Both the position numbers and the translations under genes were made by a program. From Leucaena leucocephala (taxonomy: Eukaryota; Streptophyta; Magnoliopsida; Fabales; Fabaceae), in contig CM073551.1 of assembly GCA_037074615.1 (NCBI GenBank), positions 17,111,750 through 17,175,749 on the forward strand: a stretch of 64,000 nucleotides of DNA. The letters are read 5' to 3'. The stretch's first letter is position 1, and each line of letters begins with the position of its first letter. Below are positions 47,801-59,518 of this stretch, in pieces. The notes beneath the pieces are model-generated. The model was not told the origin of the DNA. It saw only the letters and a list, made by a program, of their open reading frames with translations, and searched no databases.

Positions 47801-50800
47801 TGGTAGAAAATCGGCGGCAAGAACAATCAAGAAAGATGGACGCCAAGATGCAGAGTGTTGAGCAACGGCTACAGAGTGTTGATGAGCTTCAAGAGACGGT
47901 GCTGGGATTTCGCGATGAGATGCAAAATATGGGGCGTACCTTCCGGCAAGAGATGCAAGTAATGGCGCAAGAATTTCGTAGCATCGCTCACAGTACTCCC
48001 ATCAGAAATGGGCATCATCGGAATAATAGCGACCCAGATGATCAACGACGGTTTCGACCCCCAAAGATAGAGTTCCCAAGATATGATGGCAAGAATATAC
48101 ACTCTTGGATTCTAAAATGCGAGCGGTACTTTAGGCTTGAAAATACCCCAGAAAAGGTGAAGGTAGACACGGTAGAGGTGAACCTCGACAAAGATTCTTT
48201 CGAATGGCAACTGGCCGTCGAGCGCAAGTGGGGGTACAACCGTCCTACTTGGCCGGAGTACGCCGATCTGTGGAAGAAAACGTTTGGGCCGCCATACGAG
48301 AAGCCTATGACAGAGTTAACTCACCTCCGACAGATGGGGACGTTGGTGGGGTTTAACGTCAGATTTGATACAATCTCGGCCAGGCTTGACTTGTCGGAAG
48401 CATACTTGGTTGACGTTTATGTGGGAGCGCTGAAGGAAGAAATTGCAAACTCGATCCTAATGTTTGGTCCGCAGATGCTTGTGGAGTCTAGGCGTTTGGC
48501 GCGAGTGCAGGAGATTGCAATGAACCATCGCGTAGGCAAGAATGACAGAACAGGTAGGTCAATGGCGGGGCCCACGATGTCTATCAGTCCAGGGAATTCT
48601 TACAAGAATGCCCTTCTCAACGGTGGGACCCACTCGTGGATCAATACAACCCCACTGATGATCAAAGATTCAGTAATGGCCCCCAAGAATTTAGCAAGAT
48701 TGGTTCGACCTCTCAAGATGTTGACGGCAGAAGAAGAGGCAGAGCATCGGGCCAAGAATCTTTGTTTCTACTATCACGAGAAATTTTCTAGGGATCATCA
48801 GTGCCCGCAGAGACAAAAGATACAGTTGCACTTAGCATTTGAAGAAGACAGTGCTGAAGGAGAGGGTCCCGTGACCCTAGATGAAAGCAGTGAGGAGTCA
48901 ATTCCCCTCGTATCCCTGCACGCAATCAGAGGTGAAGAGATCCAGGAAACTATGAAGATTGCTGGGAATGTAGGAAAAAGGAGTATCTACATTCTAGTTG
49001 ATAATGGAAGCACCCATGACTTCCTCGACCTAACATTAGCAAGACGAATGGGCTGGCAGAATCAGGGTGGGGGGGATATCTTCTGTGCAGGTAGCTGGGG
49101 GACGCCGACTACAGGTTTATGGAGTTTGGGAGAAATTCAAATGGCGGATGCAAGGATTGGAATTTGAATCTACCTTCAGGATTATTGATTTGCATACCTA
49201 TGATATGGTATTGCGGCTTGAGTGGCTGAGGTCCATTAGGAATGCTTACTGGGAGTATAAGCAAATGGCCATGCATTTCTGGTATAAAGGGAAGCTGTGT
49301 AAGTTGCAAGCTACAGGACCAATAGCATTGGATGGTTCCTACAACTAAGTTGAGTCCTCACTGTGGCAAGGATCAGCAAAGGTATTTGGTTCAGCTTCTA
49401 CCCCCTCCTGAAGAAGAACTTTAGTGTCTTGCTATGCAGGAGGTAATTGATGTTCCCGAGGTTGTGAAGGGGGTGTTGACAAAATTTGAGGATGTGTTCC
49501 AGGAGCCTCGAGGCCTGCCACCTTTGAGATCCGGCCATAATCACTCCATTGTTCTCCAAGAGGAACGAACCCTATTAATTTAAAGCCCTACCGATATCCT
49601 GCTATGCAGAAGGACGTTATTGCAAATTAGGGAACTTCTACAGAATGGGGTACTACAAGAGAGTTCTTCTCCTTTTTCTGCCCCCATTGTGTTAGTAAAG
49701 AAAAAGGATGGGTCCTGGAGAATGTGCATTGATTATAGGGAATTAAATAAGCACACAATTAACAATCAGTACTCAATTCCCTTAGTGGAAGACTTATTGG
49801 ATGAATTACATTTGGCCAAGTGGTTTACTAAGTTGGATTTAAGAGCTGGATATCATCAAATCAGAATGAGAGCTGTTCTGAAGCATCATCTACACAGATC
49901 TGTTAATACCATGAAACAAAAGGCAGATACTAAAAGATCTGGTCGGGAATTCCAGATAGGCCAATGGGTTATTTTAAAGTTGCAACCTTATAGACAGGTT
50001 TCAGCAGCAATTAGGAGTACTCAGAAAATAGCCCCTAGATTTTATGGCCCATACAAAGTGATTAAAAGGATTGGTCCAGTTGCATACAGGTTGGAATTAC
50101 CACCTGAGTTTAGGGTTCACCCTACATTTCATGTGTCTCTATTAAAGCTATGTCCGGATCCTGGTGTAAAACAGAGACATCCTCCTAATGACTATCCTAC
50201 TGTCCCTACTTCTCAATATCCTGAGAAAATATTAGCTACTAGAGTTGGGAGGAAAAAGAAGCGTATCATTACTGAAGTCTTGGTACAATGGAGAGGATTT
50301 CCAGAAGAAGCATCCTGGATCTCTCTTTACAATTTATAGCAACAGTTTCCAGAATTTCAAGTTTCCAACCCTTGAGGACAAGGGTTGTTTTGAGGGGGGA
50401 GGTATTGTTATAAAAAGTAGTTACTAATTTAGTTACTTACAGTTATTTTCCCTTCTGCCAGTTTTACTCCTTCCCGCCCATTTTCCTAAGCCTCTCTCTA
50501 TGTCTATAAATAGTTGGCTCATTTAATGTGCAATAGACAGAAATGACAATACAGTGATTCAGTTTTCATTCTCCCATCGTGTCTCTTCCTCTCATCCCCT
50601 CTGTTCCTTCCTTTTCTCCCGAATTCCCTCTGTTTTTTCCCTTTCTTCTCTCTTCTTTCTCATTCTTGATCAAAGAACACAACAGAGTCCTTCATGATAA
50701 GTTGGATAGGTTTGATATAGATGTTGAGCAGCACAATAGTTAAGAAAAGAATCTTACAAGAGTCTTAGAGATTCATAATGAAATGACTCTTGCCATTTTC

Positions 50801-52490
50801 TTCATAACAATCACTTCCAAAATCTTACTTTTTGGAATATCATTTTGCATGCACCTTAAAAAATCCCACGAACAATGACTCAAGTTAATGTATCATTTGG
50901 TACCTTAATATGTATACATGCTATAGTGTTATTTCTACCTAAATTTCCAATTGAAATTAAAAACCACAATAGGAGTGGGCACGATGACACTAGAATATAT
51001 TAATTGGCGAAAGTACAATATCAGCATCTTATGGTCCCTTTTTCATTTTGTTTATGGTAGTGGATTGAAGAATAGTGTCATTTCTCAACACAAACATGGG
51101 CACTAGAAAAGATGTATCTTCATCGTATATAGAAATTTCATTCTATTGTATCTTGCACAATAAGGTATATAAGAACTCCATGTTCAGTATCATAATTAAA
51201 AGTTGTTAAACAAATGATAAAAGCAGTATTTTGTATTATTAATAAACCAAAAACGGGTGTAATGGGAAATCCCATGATTTTAGTGGTATGAATGCCACTA
51301 AAATATTGCCATCTAATGACACGCAATATATTGGATAACAATGCAAGCATAGGCAGCTTAAATGACACCTAAGCCCCAACAGCAAAGCTAACTCCAACGC
51401 ACAAATCAACAACTCATTGAAAAAGAGAAGTCAAAAAGTTAACAAGAATGACTCACAATATCAGTTCTCATTTTTTACGTGTATAAAAATTATAGGTCAA
51501 GTTACTAAACTATAAGTATTTTACTTCAAACAATTCAGAATATTAGTATATTACTGCTTGGAATTCACAGTCAAAGTTATTGTCTCTACACGTTTCATAA
51601 ATTAAGCTAATCTTTTTCTGTTTTGGCCACATAGATGAAATAAACATATGTTCCCTCTTTCAAAGGCATTAATGAACAGAAACATGATTGAATGGGTGTA
51701 TTGATAGTGAATATGCAAAATTTAAACGAGAGACATTGATATAAACCACAAGCAACGATGTTAAAAGTAAAATAATATACGTAAGTAAAAAATTTAAAAA
51801 AAAAACACTGTTATAAACACTAACAAGCAGACAAACAGATTAAAAGGGATTTATCAATATCCGTGTTGAAAACAAAAGTTGGACAGTCTAATGTCACTCT
51901 TACAATATCAGCGGCAATGCCAACACTTTAGTCAATTCAAAAACCAGAAATTCGCGCCGTCAAACCATCATAAAACCCCACAATATTATGCTTATTGGCA
52001 TGCCAAACTAAGCAATAAGATTTCAAAAGATTATGCGAGTGACTCTTGTCGCCTATTAGGCGAACTTGATAAGGGAAAGGGTCGACACAGGCGTGCGTCT
52101 AACGATGCGTTAATTGCAAGAACATAAAAGTTTTACCGGAGGGTTTCCAGCAAACTGAGTGAGCTGCGAGAGAGCAGCTATCGCCACAGCTGCAGCTTCC
52201 GGATTCATTGGGCCCCCGAGCGCCGCACGTGAATCCTGGTTCGAAAATTGTTGATTTTGAATCTGAGCCTGTTCGGGAGGTAATGGGACTCCAGGAGGGT
52301 GAATGGAGGTGGATTCTTGCTGGTATTGTTGATGGGCATATGAATTTCCTTGATCTTGGTTAGAATAGTACGCGTATTGCTGACTGTAGCCAAAATAGGA
52401 TTGGGAAGATTGATCGAAGGCTTGATTTTGAGATGAGTCGTAGCCTTGTTCCTGTTGCTGCTGATGTTGTTGGTATGTGGAATAATCCAT
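41843..52490 (-). CDS. Double zinc-finger (matrin/U1-C type) RGG and Q/Y-rich protein
   Basis: A probable RNA- or dsRNA-binding nuclear protein; the precise role is not recognised. Two exons: 52137-52490 (ATG) and 41843-43171 (TAG), joined in phase 0, encoding 560 aa. Residues 1-118 are Gln/Tyr/Ser-rich and prion-like. Exon 2 opens with an Arg/Gly-rich tract (RYRGGGGRG, RRGGRGHFNPRGRG). Two zf-met/U1-type fingers follow: CEICKVECNSAEIMEQHKNG from about residue 211, and CELCNIICESQVVYDSHLTG from about 366, each continuing to a second His. A basic KRKKMRGGRGGK stretch lies between them. The C-terminus is Ala/Gln-rich and ends acidic. The 8.97-kb intron (43172-52136) is unusually long for a plant gene and full of repeats. 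A start further upstream is not used because no in-frame ATG was seen. Confidence 0.88.
43788..44011. repeat. Perfect 30-bp inverted repeat with 164-bp spacer
   Basis: The arm at 43788-43817 is the exact complement of 43982-44011 (left arm begins TCCTGAACATAACC). It lies within the long intron of the zinc-finger gene and may be the end pair of a small foldback insertion or a hairpin RNA stem. Confidence 0.75.
45922..45999. repeat. 39-bp tandem duplication
   Basis: AAATAAGGTACAAAACCATA recurs at 45922 and 45961, two near-identical adjacent units. It is shortly followed by a G homopolymer near 46035-46047. Confidence 0.75.
46641..47481. mobile_element. Long foldback element (arms ~370-400 bp), interrupted by an LTR retroelement
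   Basis: The left arm 46641-47030 is an imperfect complement of 47076-47481 with a spacer of about 45 bp. Matching blocks include TAATGCTACCCTCT, TTTTAGAGAAAGCTATATA and GTGAAATGCATACCG. The outermost part of the right arm continues at about 50690-50708, beyond the retrotransposon at 47482-50684, so that element inserted into this arm. No ORF. Transcribed, it would give a long hairpin. Confidence 0.75.
47482..47760 (+). repeat. 5' LTR of the Ty3/gypsy element
   Basis: 279 bp. It contains a TATA-like CTATAAATAG about 100 bp from its start and a long CT-rich 3' part. It differs from the 3' LTR at only a handful of positions. Confidence 0.92.
47800..49167 (+). pseudogene. gag (capsid) with degenerate zinc knuckle and protease fragment
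   Basis: An open frame of 455 codons from ATG. The N-terminus is a coiled-coil-like Gln/Arg-rich region, then the plant gypsy gag domain (FPRYDGKNIHSWILKCERYF). The nucleocapsid knuckle has lost its second Cys (CFYYH...C in place of CxxCxxxxH). The protease reads VDNGSTHDF, with Asn where the catalytic triad D-S/T-G needs Ser/Thr. The frame breaks near 49070-49160, and the protease C-terminal part continues in another frame up to 49348. Confidence 0.85.
49620..50339 (+). pseudogene. RT N-terminus fused in frame to integrase C-terminus
   Basis: It starts with the RT fingers region (FSAPIVLVKKKDGSWRMC, then IDYRELN) up to LDLRAGYHQIRM. It changes abruptly at about 49868 to the integrase tail, with the GPYKVIKRIGPVAYRLELP block and a chromodomain-like end (VLVQWRGFPEEASW). 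The YxDD box, RNase H and the integrase catalytic core are absent. The junction preserves the frame. Confidence 0.88.
50406..50684 (+). repeat. 3' LTR of the Ty3/gypsy element
   Basis: 279 bp, the same length as the 5' LTR, and ends at the GAGTC duplication. Confidence 0.92.
50690..52136. other. Remainder of the zinc-finger gene intron 1
   Basis: AT-rich intron sequence up to the donor at 52136/52135 on the minus strand. No further element or RNA recognised. Confidence 0.45.
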
Positions 52491-54048
52491 TGTTGTCGAG
52501 AGCGAGAATAGGGTTTGTGAAGGGTCTTTCAGAAATGATATTGTTATTCCTATACGGGAGATAAGGGGAACACCTTGGTCCAAGAGTTCATGTTATATCT
52601 TTCTTTTTTTTTGGTACAAAGTTCATGTTATATCGAACGCGTTACAATGGAGCTGAAAATTATTTTCTGGGTAATCCGAAAAACAATGCCGGACATTGGG
52701 TTCATCGAGTTCTCTTAGGTTTTTTTTTTCCCAGTTGAGCTTTAGGTTCAACTTCTAAAAGAGCTTTTTCCCCCCGGAAAATTACAGATTTATTGTAAGG
52801 GACCATGAAAATTATAGGGAAAATTTCAGTTAAGCACTACTGTAACAAATTTATTCTAAAAAACCTCACAAAATGTGAAACTTCACTGTAGTTTAGGAGC
52901 TAAATTAAAATTAACTCAGCGATACTAAAATATAGAAATACTCACCTATACAAAAAAAAAGAATAAGTGCATTAACAAGATAAATATAAACATTAACAAG
53001 ATGGATAGGGAAATTAATAAAACTCTATATTTATCTTATTAAAACTCATATTCATTTTGTTAAGACTCATATTTTTATATTACACATAGGTTGGGTTAGG
53101 TAGGACATTATCCCTACTTAATACCTAGTCTGAAAAATAAATAGATTATATTTTATAACCCGATATTTAGCTATATCCTATAAAATCTTGAGAATTTTTT
53201 TATAGGGTCAGGCAGAGCATATTCCCCCACTAAGTGGTAACACTATACCTTAAAAATCTCCGCCAAACTTGATAGGTAATATTTTAAAATTCAAATATAT
53301 TCCATAATTTTACAACATAAAATATTTTAAGAAAATAAATATAAATACCAAGTCAACATATTTATCTATCATTCCATAACTCCACCTAATTACATAATCA
53401 AACACAACATAATACGTCTTAACACTGCGCATCCATAATGAAACAAGTCAACATCTTGAGTCTTTAAAATATATAATATATTAATAATTTATTACCATAG
53501 GTCTTAACACAATATTTTAATAAGAAATAAATAATATCTATAATTAATAATCCATTAAAAATAAGATAAAATTAAGTTTGCATCATCATCAATTTCCCTA
53601 AAATTGAGAAACTCAATTTACCTATTTTTTAAATTAACATGTTTATAAAAAGTGTATTTTTGCTGAGTAAATATAAAAATCTGTTTATTTATTATATTTT
53701 AATTGAATAGTAAGTAAATATTTGTTTAGTCATGAATATTTTTATACAACTATTTGATATCAGGTATTATTGAATATCAATTATATTAATGTTTATTCAA
53801 GTATATTATTGAAACAAATAGAAATAAGTTTGATCATCATAATTCTTATGCATAAAATTAATGTAAACCGTAAATATTACTTATGAATTATCAACTTAAC
53901 TCAAATTTTGTTAGATAGTATTATAAACTTATAGTCTTATATGTATACAGCTCTCTGCGTGATTAAAATTTGCCAACAAAATCTCTTTAATTGAATAATA
54001 AATATATATATTATATATAAATAATATAATTATTTGAATACTTTGGAC

Positions 54049-54217
54049 TAGGTCAAATGGGCAAGGTAGCATATTTTGCTCGATGCCCAACTCTGCCCGA
54101 CATTTGGCCTACCCCGAAATGCCCAATTGTGTTTTGGCTTATTTTTTAGGGCTGGGCAAGACGTATTTTTATCAGGCTCGGGGTGGGCATTACGAGCATT
54201 TGGGCATCATGAACACC
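54049..54217. mobile_element. hAT-like terminal fragment
   Basis: GCCCAACTCTGCCCG to GGGCATCATGAACACCTCTA has the composition and end sequence of a hAT right end. The matching left end was not found. Confidence 0.4.
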
Positions 54218-54425
54218 TCTATCTATTTTTCTTATTAATACCTCAATTTGTCTTGTTAATTTTTTTATATTGTTCTTAACAAAACCCATATTCTTCTTAT
54301 TAATCCATATACTTATCTTGTTAATACTTTTATTCATCTTGTGAATTTCTTATTGTTCTTATTAATTCTCCTACTTATTTTATTAATGCCTTTATTCGTG
54401 TTGTTAATTTTCTTGTTGTTCTTAT

Positions 54426-55213
54426 TAGGGGTATGCATAAAGCCCGCGGCCCAGTATGCCCACTCGAACCCGCAATAAAATAGCTCTGCCCAACCCGATA
54501 AATATAGGGCAGGGCTGCGCATCGGGCTATAAAATACAGCCCATACTTTTTTCGGGCTTGGCACCGGGCGAGGGGTTGCCCTGCCCATGAGCACCCTTTC
54601 TTTTTTTTTTTTTACTTTTTTCCTAGATGCTACACTTGGAAGGGAGAATATGATAGCTACTAGTGACTAGAGGGTCATTTTAGAAATATGAGTAGTTAAG
54701 TAGGTAAGTTGTATCTTTTAATATTTATAACTATATTAATTTTTTCTTTTTTTAACTTTACTAATCATCATATGATTACATTATAAATTATAATTATTTA
54801 TTTTATTTTTTTCAGATGCTTAATATTTGTCAACATTGGGAAGATTGATACAAAGTTGCAATTACAAACTACTTAGACTTCAAGATTTTTTTTTATATGT
54901 AATAGATTTTAAAACTTTAATTATTATCTTTTTGTTGCTTTATTCTTAGTGAATTATGGATATTATTTAAGTCTCAAAGATATATGAATATGATATTATT
55001 TTAGAAGTTCATAATTACAATTGTTTTTATAACATGAGCATGACATCAAAACTTAGACATACTCAGCCCACATATACCCAGCCCGCCCATGCCTAGCCTA
55101 AAATGGTTAGAAATTTTACCGGGCAAGGCCGGGCATCTGGCTGTAAAATGTAGCTCATACTTTTTTTGGGCAGGGCACCGGACAAGGGGCTGCTCTACCT
55201 ATGCACACCCCTA
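54426..55213. mobile_element. hAT-type non-autonomous element nested in the second MULE
   Basis: The left end TAGGGGTATGCATA pairs with the complement of TAGGGGTGTGCATA at the right. The subterminal halves are rich in GCCCG/CGGGC motifs. The 8-bp flanks GTTCTTAT and ATTCTTGT match at 6 of 8 positions, an eroded duplication. No ORF. Confidence 0.72.
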
Positions 55214-55401
55214 ATTCTTGTTAAAGCACATATTCTTCTTGTTAATGTCCCTATTTATCTTGTTAATTTGTTATTATTCTTGTTAAAACTCATATTCTTC
55301 TTTCTTTTTAAGGTATTTCTGTCTTTTAGCATAACAAAGTTAGTTTCAATTCAGCCCCTAAAATTGCAGTAGTCCTTGTCTGAAATTTTTTTAAAATTAT
55401 A

Positions 55402-58300
55402 ATAAGATTGATAGAAAAAAAATACACTTATTGGATCATCATACACTCATTAAAAAAATCCTAATCTCGTACAAAAATACATAATCCAAATACTTGATAA
55501 AAATTAGTTTCATTATTAGCAGGAAATGCAATAATATATATTTCTTGTGAATGGGCCAAATCTGGAGACACATTGATGAAGTGTTTAGAGATTTGGTTAT
55601 GATTGCCAAGCCATGTGATAAAAAAAAAATCATGATTACCCACAAAAAGAAGAAAATTCATGTGTATATCCCCATATTATAGTCTTGTACTCACTCTATT
55701 GAGAGAATTTCTTTATATAACATATTCTTTTTTTGTAAGAGATATATAGAAGCAATGATTTCGGGCAAGAGTTTCAAACGGTCCGTTTTTTGGATCAAAA
55801 CTGCTTTAGAGGTTAAGCCGAATTTAGCTAGAAACTGGAGCGAGTCTTCTAAAAGCCGGACGGGTCGAAAAACCCAATACCTACCTATTTGTTCGCATAT
55901 TAGTTTCCGCAAATATACGCGTGGCAACTAATATGAAAATTGTCATTCCCACAAAAATTAATGTAAAAAACAGTGTATTCTTATAATTATATTTTTAGTT
56001 AGGTTGAGAAATTAAATATTTTAAAAAATAGTGTTGTAAAGAGTGAATTAGTGTAAAAATTAAAGAGCTACTTAACTAGAACTAAATTAGAATTCTCACT
56101 TCAAGATAAAAGAGATTTCTAAGGTCATCTATCTCATTTTTAATTCATGAACCTTAACATTACCTACCAATCGTAAGCAATAAAAACATGTGTTTGTCAA
56201 AAGGTTCAAAACACTTAATTAATCTTTTTGAAGTCAAAATTAAATACTCTTTTTAATTAAAATGTTAAATCTCTTGACACAATTAATGAAAACCCAGTTA
56301 AAGAATTCACCATTTTCTTGACAATGAAAGTTTGGAACCATATCTTTATTTGAACCAAATAAAACTAACCATTCTCAAATGAATTTTAAGTCAAACATGA
56401 TTTTAAACAAATCTAACAATTAAACTAGCTTTCTCAAGTCTAACTCAAGTTAACAAATCAACTCAATAGTGATAAAACATCAAGAGACATTAAGAATAGA
56501 TTAAAATCAACACATTTATTAATTATTATGCATAAAATGATATAAATACAAGGTTCAATCCATAAATATGTTTAAGATAACCCTAAAAATGAAAGATTTA
56601 GCTACACATAGCTCTAAAATAAACCAAACTAAAAAATATAATTAGATTCATTATAAAACTAAGTAAGAAAAAGGAAAGGAGAAGCAGAAAACTAAAGATT
56701 TTAGCTTCAAATATCTTCTTTGCTCAAATCTTAAGCCTTTGAGCTTTTAAAACTTCATTCCCAAGCTTAAAACCTCTCACTCTTAGTCTCCCCCAATGTA
56801 GAATGGCGACTTTCGTGGAGTTTCTTCAATAAAAATCATATTTTTTGCATCCATTGTTGAGACCCAAAGTTTTAGTTTTTATACGCTCGCCGTGCCAAAG
56901 CTGCCCCTTTGTTGCAACCAAAGGTACAAGAGGAGGAGAAGTTCCAGTTGTGAGTGACAAGTTCCAGTTGTGAGTGACGAATAGTATAGAAAGTACCATT
57001 CATCAGTTCTTCATAGTTGGTCATGGTAAATGTATTTTGGCTACAGCGAAGAGTAAAATGAAACATTTTTCTTCCTATCTTGAGCTATAATTTGCTTCAA
57101 ACTTCAATTCTTTGCTTTTTCCTTATTCAAAGTGTTTTGTGACTCTTTATTTAAGGTGTTTTTCTATCTCTAAACTCCTAAATCAAAAGAAAATCCTTAT
57201 GAGATTCAACTAAATCAAAATATCATATTTTATCTAAAGAATTGATCTTTTTGAGTTTGCTAGGTAACATGCATATTTTTCTTAAATAATTATCTACAAT
57301 ATGAACAATTCTATCCAAAAATGCTTAAAAGAGATAGAAAATATGCAAGAACGATAAGAATTTCCATCAGTTATCAATATTTCCTTTAATAATAATAGAA
57401 ATCACGAAAAACAAATTGATGGCAAAATCAAAAGATGAAACGAACCACCTATTGCTAGCTAAGAACCTTCAAATTTATAACTTTAATTTTTCATCACATA
57501 TATTCAAAATTAATTATGTAGGTTTTTTTAAATGACTTAAACATATTTCAATTAATAACTCATTTTAATTTATCCTTAAAAGTTTTCATTTACAAATTAA
57601 AACTCTAAATTTATAAACTCATTTAATTTGGTATTTATTTTTCAAAAATAATTAATTAATTGAACGTTTATAAACTCTACGTTAATTAAATTATTTAAAA
57701 TTTTATCCCAATATGATAAAAATATTAGACAAATAACTATATAAAAAATTAAGAAAAAACTCTTAAAATATTTAAACAATTTTAGTCAAAATTAGTGAAT
57801 TAATAATGGCGAAGGTTAAATAAATATAAAATTTTTTTAATATAAATTTTAATTAAAAATATTTTTAGAATATTTTTAAAAGAGTTAATGTTTTAGATTT
57901 AAGTGTATATTTTTAAAATAGAGGGAAAATTCATTGAATTAAGGCAAAAAGTAAGGAAAATTAGAATATTTTACTCTAAATAATTTGAACGACCAACAAC
58001 CATCCTTTTAAGTTGAAGATTTTTATTTATGTATTTTTTATTAATTTCATATATATTTTTATTCTTTATATTTTTATATTTAAAAATTTTTAAAATTCAT
58101 TTAGATATTGTTTATTCATTTTTATCTGTGACTAGTAAGATATACTATTATCATGTAAGTTTGTTAGTTTATTAAGAAATTAAATTATTTTTTAAATTAT
58201 TTGATAACTTAATATATTTTTTATACATATATTATTATAGAAATTTATAATATTACTTTTTACTTGATTATTTTATTACCAGTTTGACCGCTGATCCTAC
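55402..58300. other. AT-rich intergenic region
   Basis: No gene recognised. A 20-bp tandem duplication (GTTCCAGTTGTGAGTGACAA) sits at about 56941-56980. All ORFs are short and without family resemblance. Confidence 0.45.
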
Positions 58301-58309
58301 TAGATGAAG

Positions 58310-58858
58310 TGCCTGTTTGGGAGCAGCGTTGGAAAATGAATTTTGGGCAAAACCGCGGTTTGGAAAATTTTTAGACAAACAGCAATTTTTGTTGATAATT
58401 GATTTTGGACAAAACCTCGGTTTGAAACCTATGTTTTGAATAAGCTACTGAAAATAGCTTTTTCTTTGAACCTAGGTTTTGGATTATCCAATTATTATTA
58501 TACCCTTACTTTTTCTTACACTCTCTCTCCTCTCTTTTCTCTATTATCTCTCCTCTCTCTCCTCTCCTTCCTCTTTTTCTCTTTCCTCTCTCCTCTCTTA
58601 TCTCTCTTTTTCTCTCTCCTCTCTACACTCTCTCCTCTTTCCTCTTTCCTCTCTATCATATTTCATCTCTCTTACTTTTAATCATATCATACCCTTTTTA
58701 GTAATTTACCAATATAAAAAGTGATTCTACTACTAATCATCCAAACATCTTTATTCCCAAAATCTATTCTTCCCAAAATCTATTCTACCCAAAATCTATT
58801 CTCCAAAATCTATTCTTCCCAGAATCTATTCTCCAAAAGCTAATCCAAACACACCCGA
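58310..58858. mobile_element. MITE-like element with CTGTTTGG / CCAAACAC ends and CT-rich core
   Basis: The left end GTGCCTGTTTGGGAGCAG and right end GCTAATCCAAACACACCC are roughly complementary. The core has AAGCTACTGAAAATAGCTTTT, a 150-bp CT-rich tract and repeated CCCAAAATCTATTCT units. A related, truncated copy lies at about 61221-61510. CT-tract ORFs at 58436-58724 are not genes. Confidence 0.55.
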
Positions 58859-59518
58859 AGTGTGACCCGCTTGTCTTTCCAGTTCAACGTCTGCTCTAAC
58901 TTTTAAAATATTGTTTAGAAGTTGTCTCAAATTTTTTTTATTAATTTTCCATTTTACGCCATATAATTACTTATTTTACTGATTTATATATCACTATATT
59001 AAATTTTAACCTTTGACTTAATTTCCACCTCTTCCCCATATATTCTCTTTCCACCAAATATTCTCTCTCTTCCCCATAAATAAGGGTATGTATAGAAAAA
59101 AGTTAGATTTTTTATATATTTATTGTGTTCAATTAATTTTATCCAACTTTTTAATGGACATAGTAAAGAAGGTAGTATATATCAAGATATTATGTCGTTA
59201 GCGGCTTTCCTTGACTCTCTCATGCTAGCCTTTTTTTTACCGTAGCAAAAAGTAGTTAATAGAATCGTGCTTAACTATAATTTGATCTGACTGGAAATAT
59301 GCAATTAGAGTAAACTTAATTCATAACTATTAATAGACATAACAAACTTAGTAGTAAAACCATTATAGCTGAACTTAGGATTACATTGAAACGTCAATTA
59401 AAATTAAACTTCTTGCGAGTACATCATTATAGCTGAACCTAGTCTCTTGCTTTATTTAGTAGCTAGTAAAAAACCAACTTAGGAGTTGAAACTTCGGTTC
59501 TACGTATACTAGCAAGGC

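Larger units (their letters stand above)
47482..50684 (+). mobile_element. Internally deleted Ty3/gypsy LTR retrotransposon
   Basis: Two 279-bp LTRs (47482-47760, 50406-50684) start TGTTATAAAAAG and end AACA. A perfect 5-bp duplication GAGTC lies at 47477-47481 and 50685-50689. The primer site TGGTATCAAAGCC lies 2 bp inside the 5' LTR (initiator tRNA-Met type), and a purine tract TTTTGAGGGGGGAGG precedes the 3' LTR. The interior is only 2.6 kb: gag, a degenerate protease, and an RT start fused to the integrase tail. The RT catalytic core, RNase H and integrase core are missing, so the element cannot be autonomous. It lies antisense to the host gene. LTR similarity is high, suggesting relatively recent insertion. 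Confidence 0.93.
52817..55392. mobile_element. Second Mutator-like element (MULE), non-autonomous
   Basis: A perfect 9-bp duplication AAAATTATA lies at 52808-52816 and 55393-55401. The left end GGGAAAATTTCAG pairs with the right end, whose outer CCC has become TTT. Inverted similarity continues inward for about 200 bp (CACTACTG versus GACTACTG, then ATTAACAAGATAAAT on both sides). No transposase. It contains a hAT element (54426-55213) and an older hAT-like fragment (about 54049-54217). Confidence 0.78.

Noticed and set aside
58436..58724. Overlapping Leu/Ser/Phe-rich ORFs
   Set aside because: They are translations of a CT microsatellite-like tract inside a repeat element.
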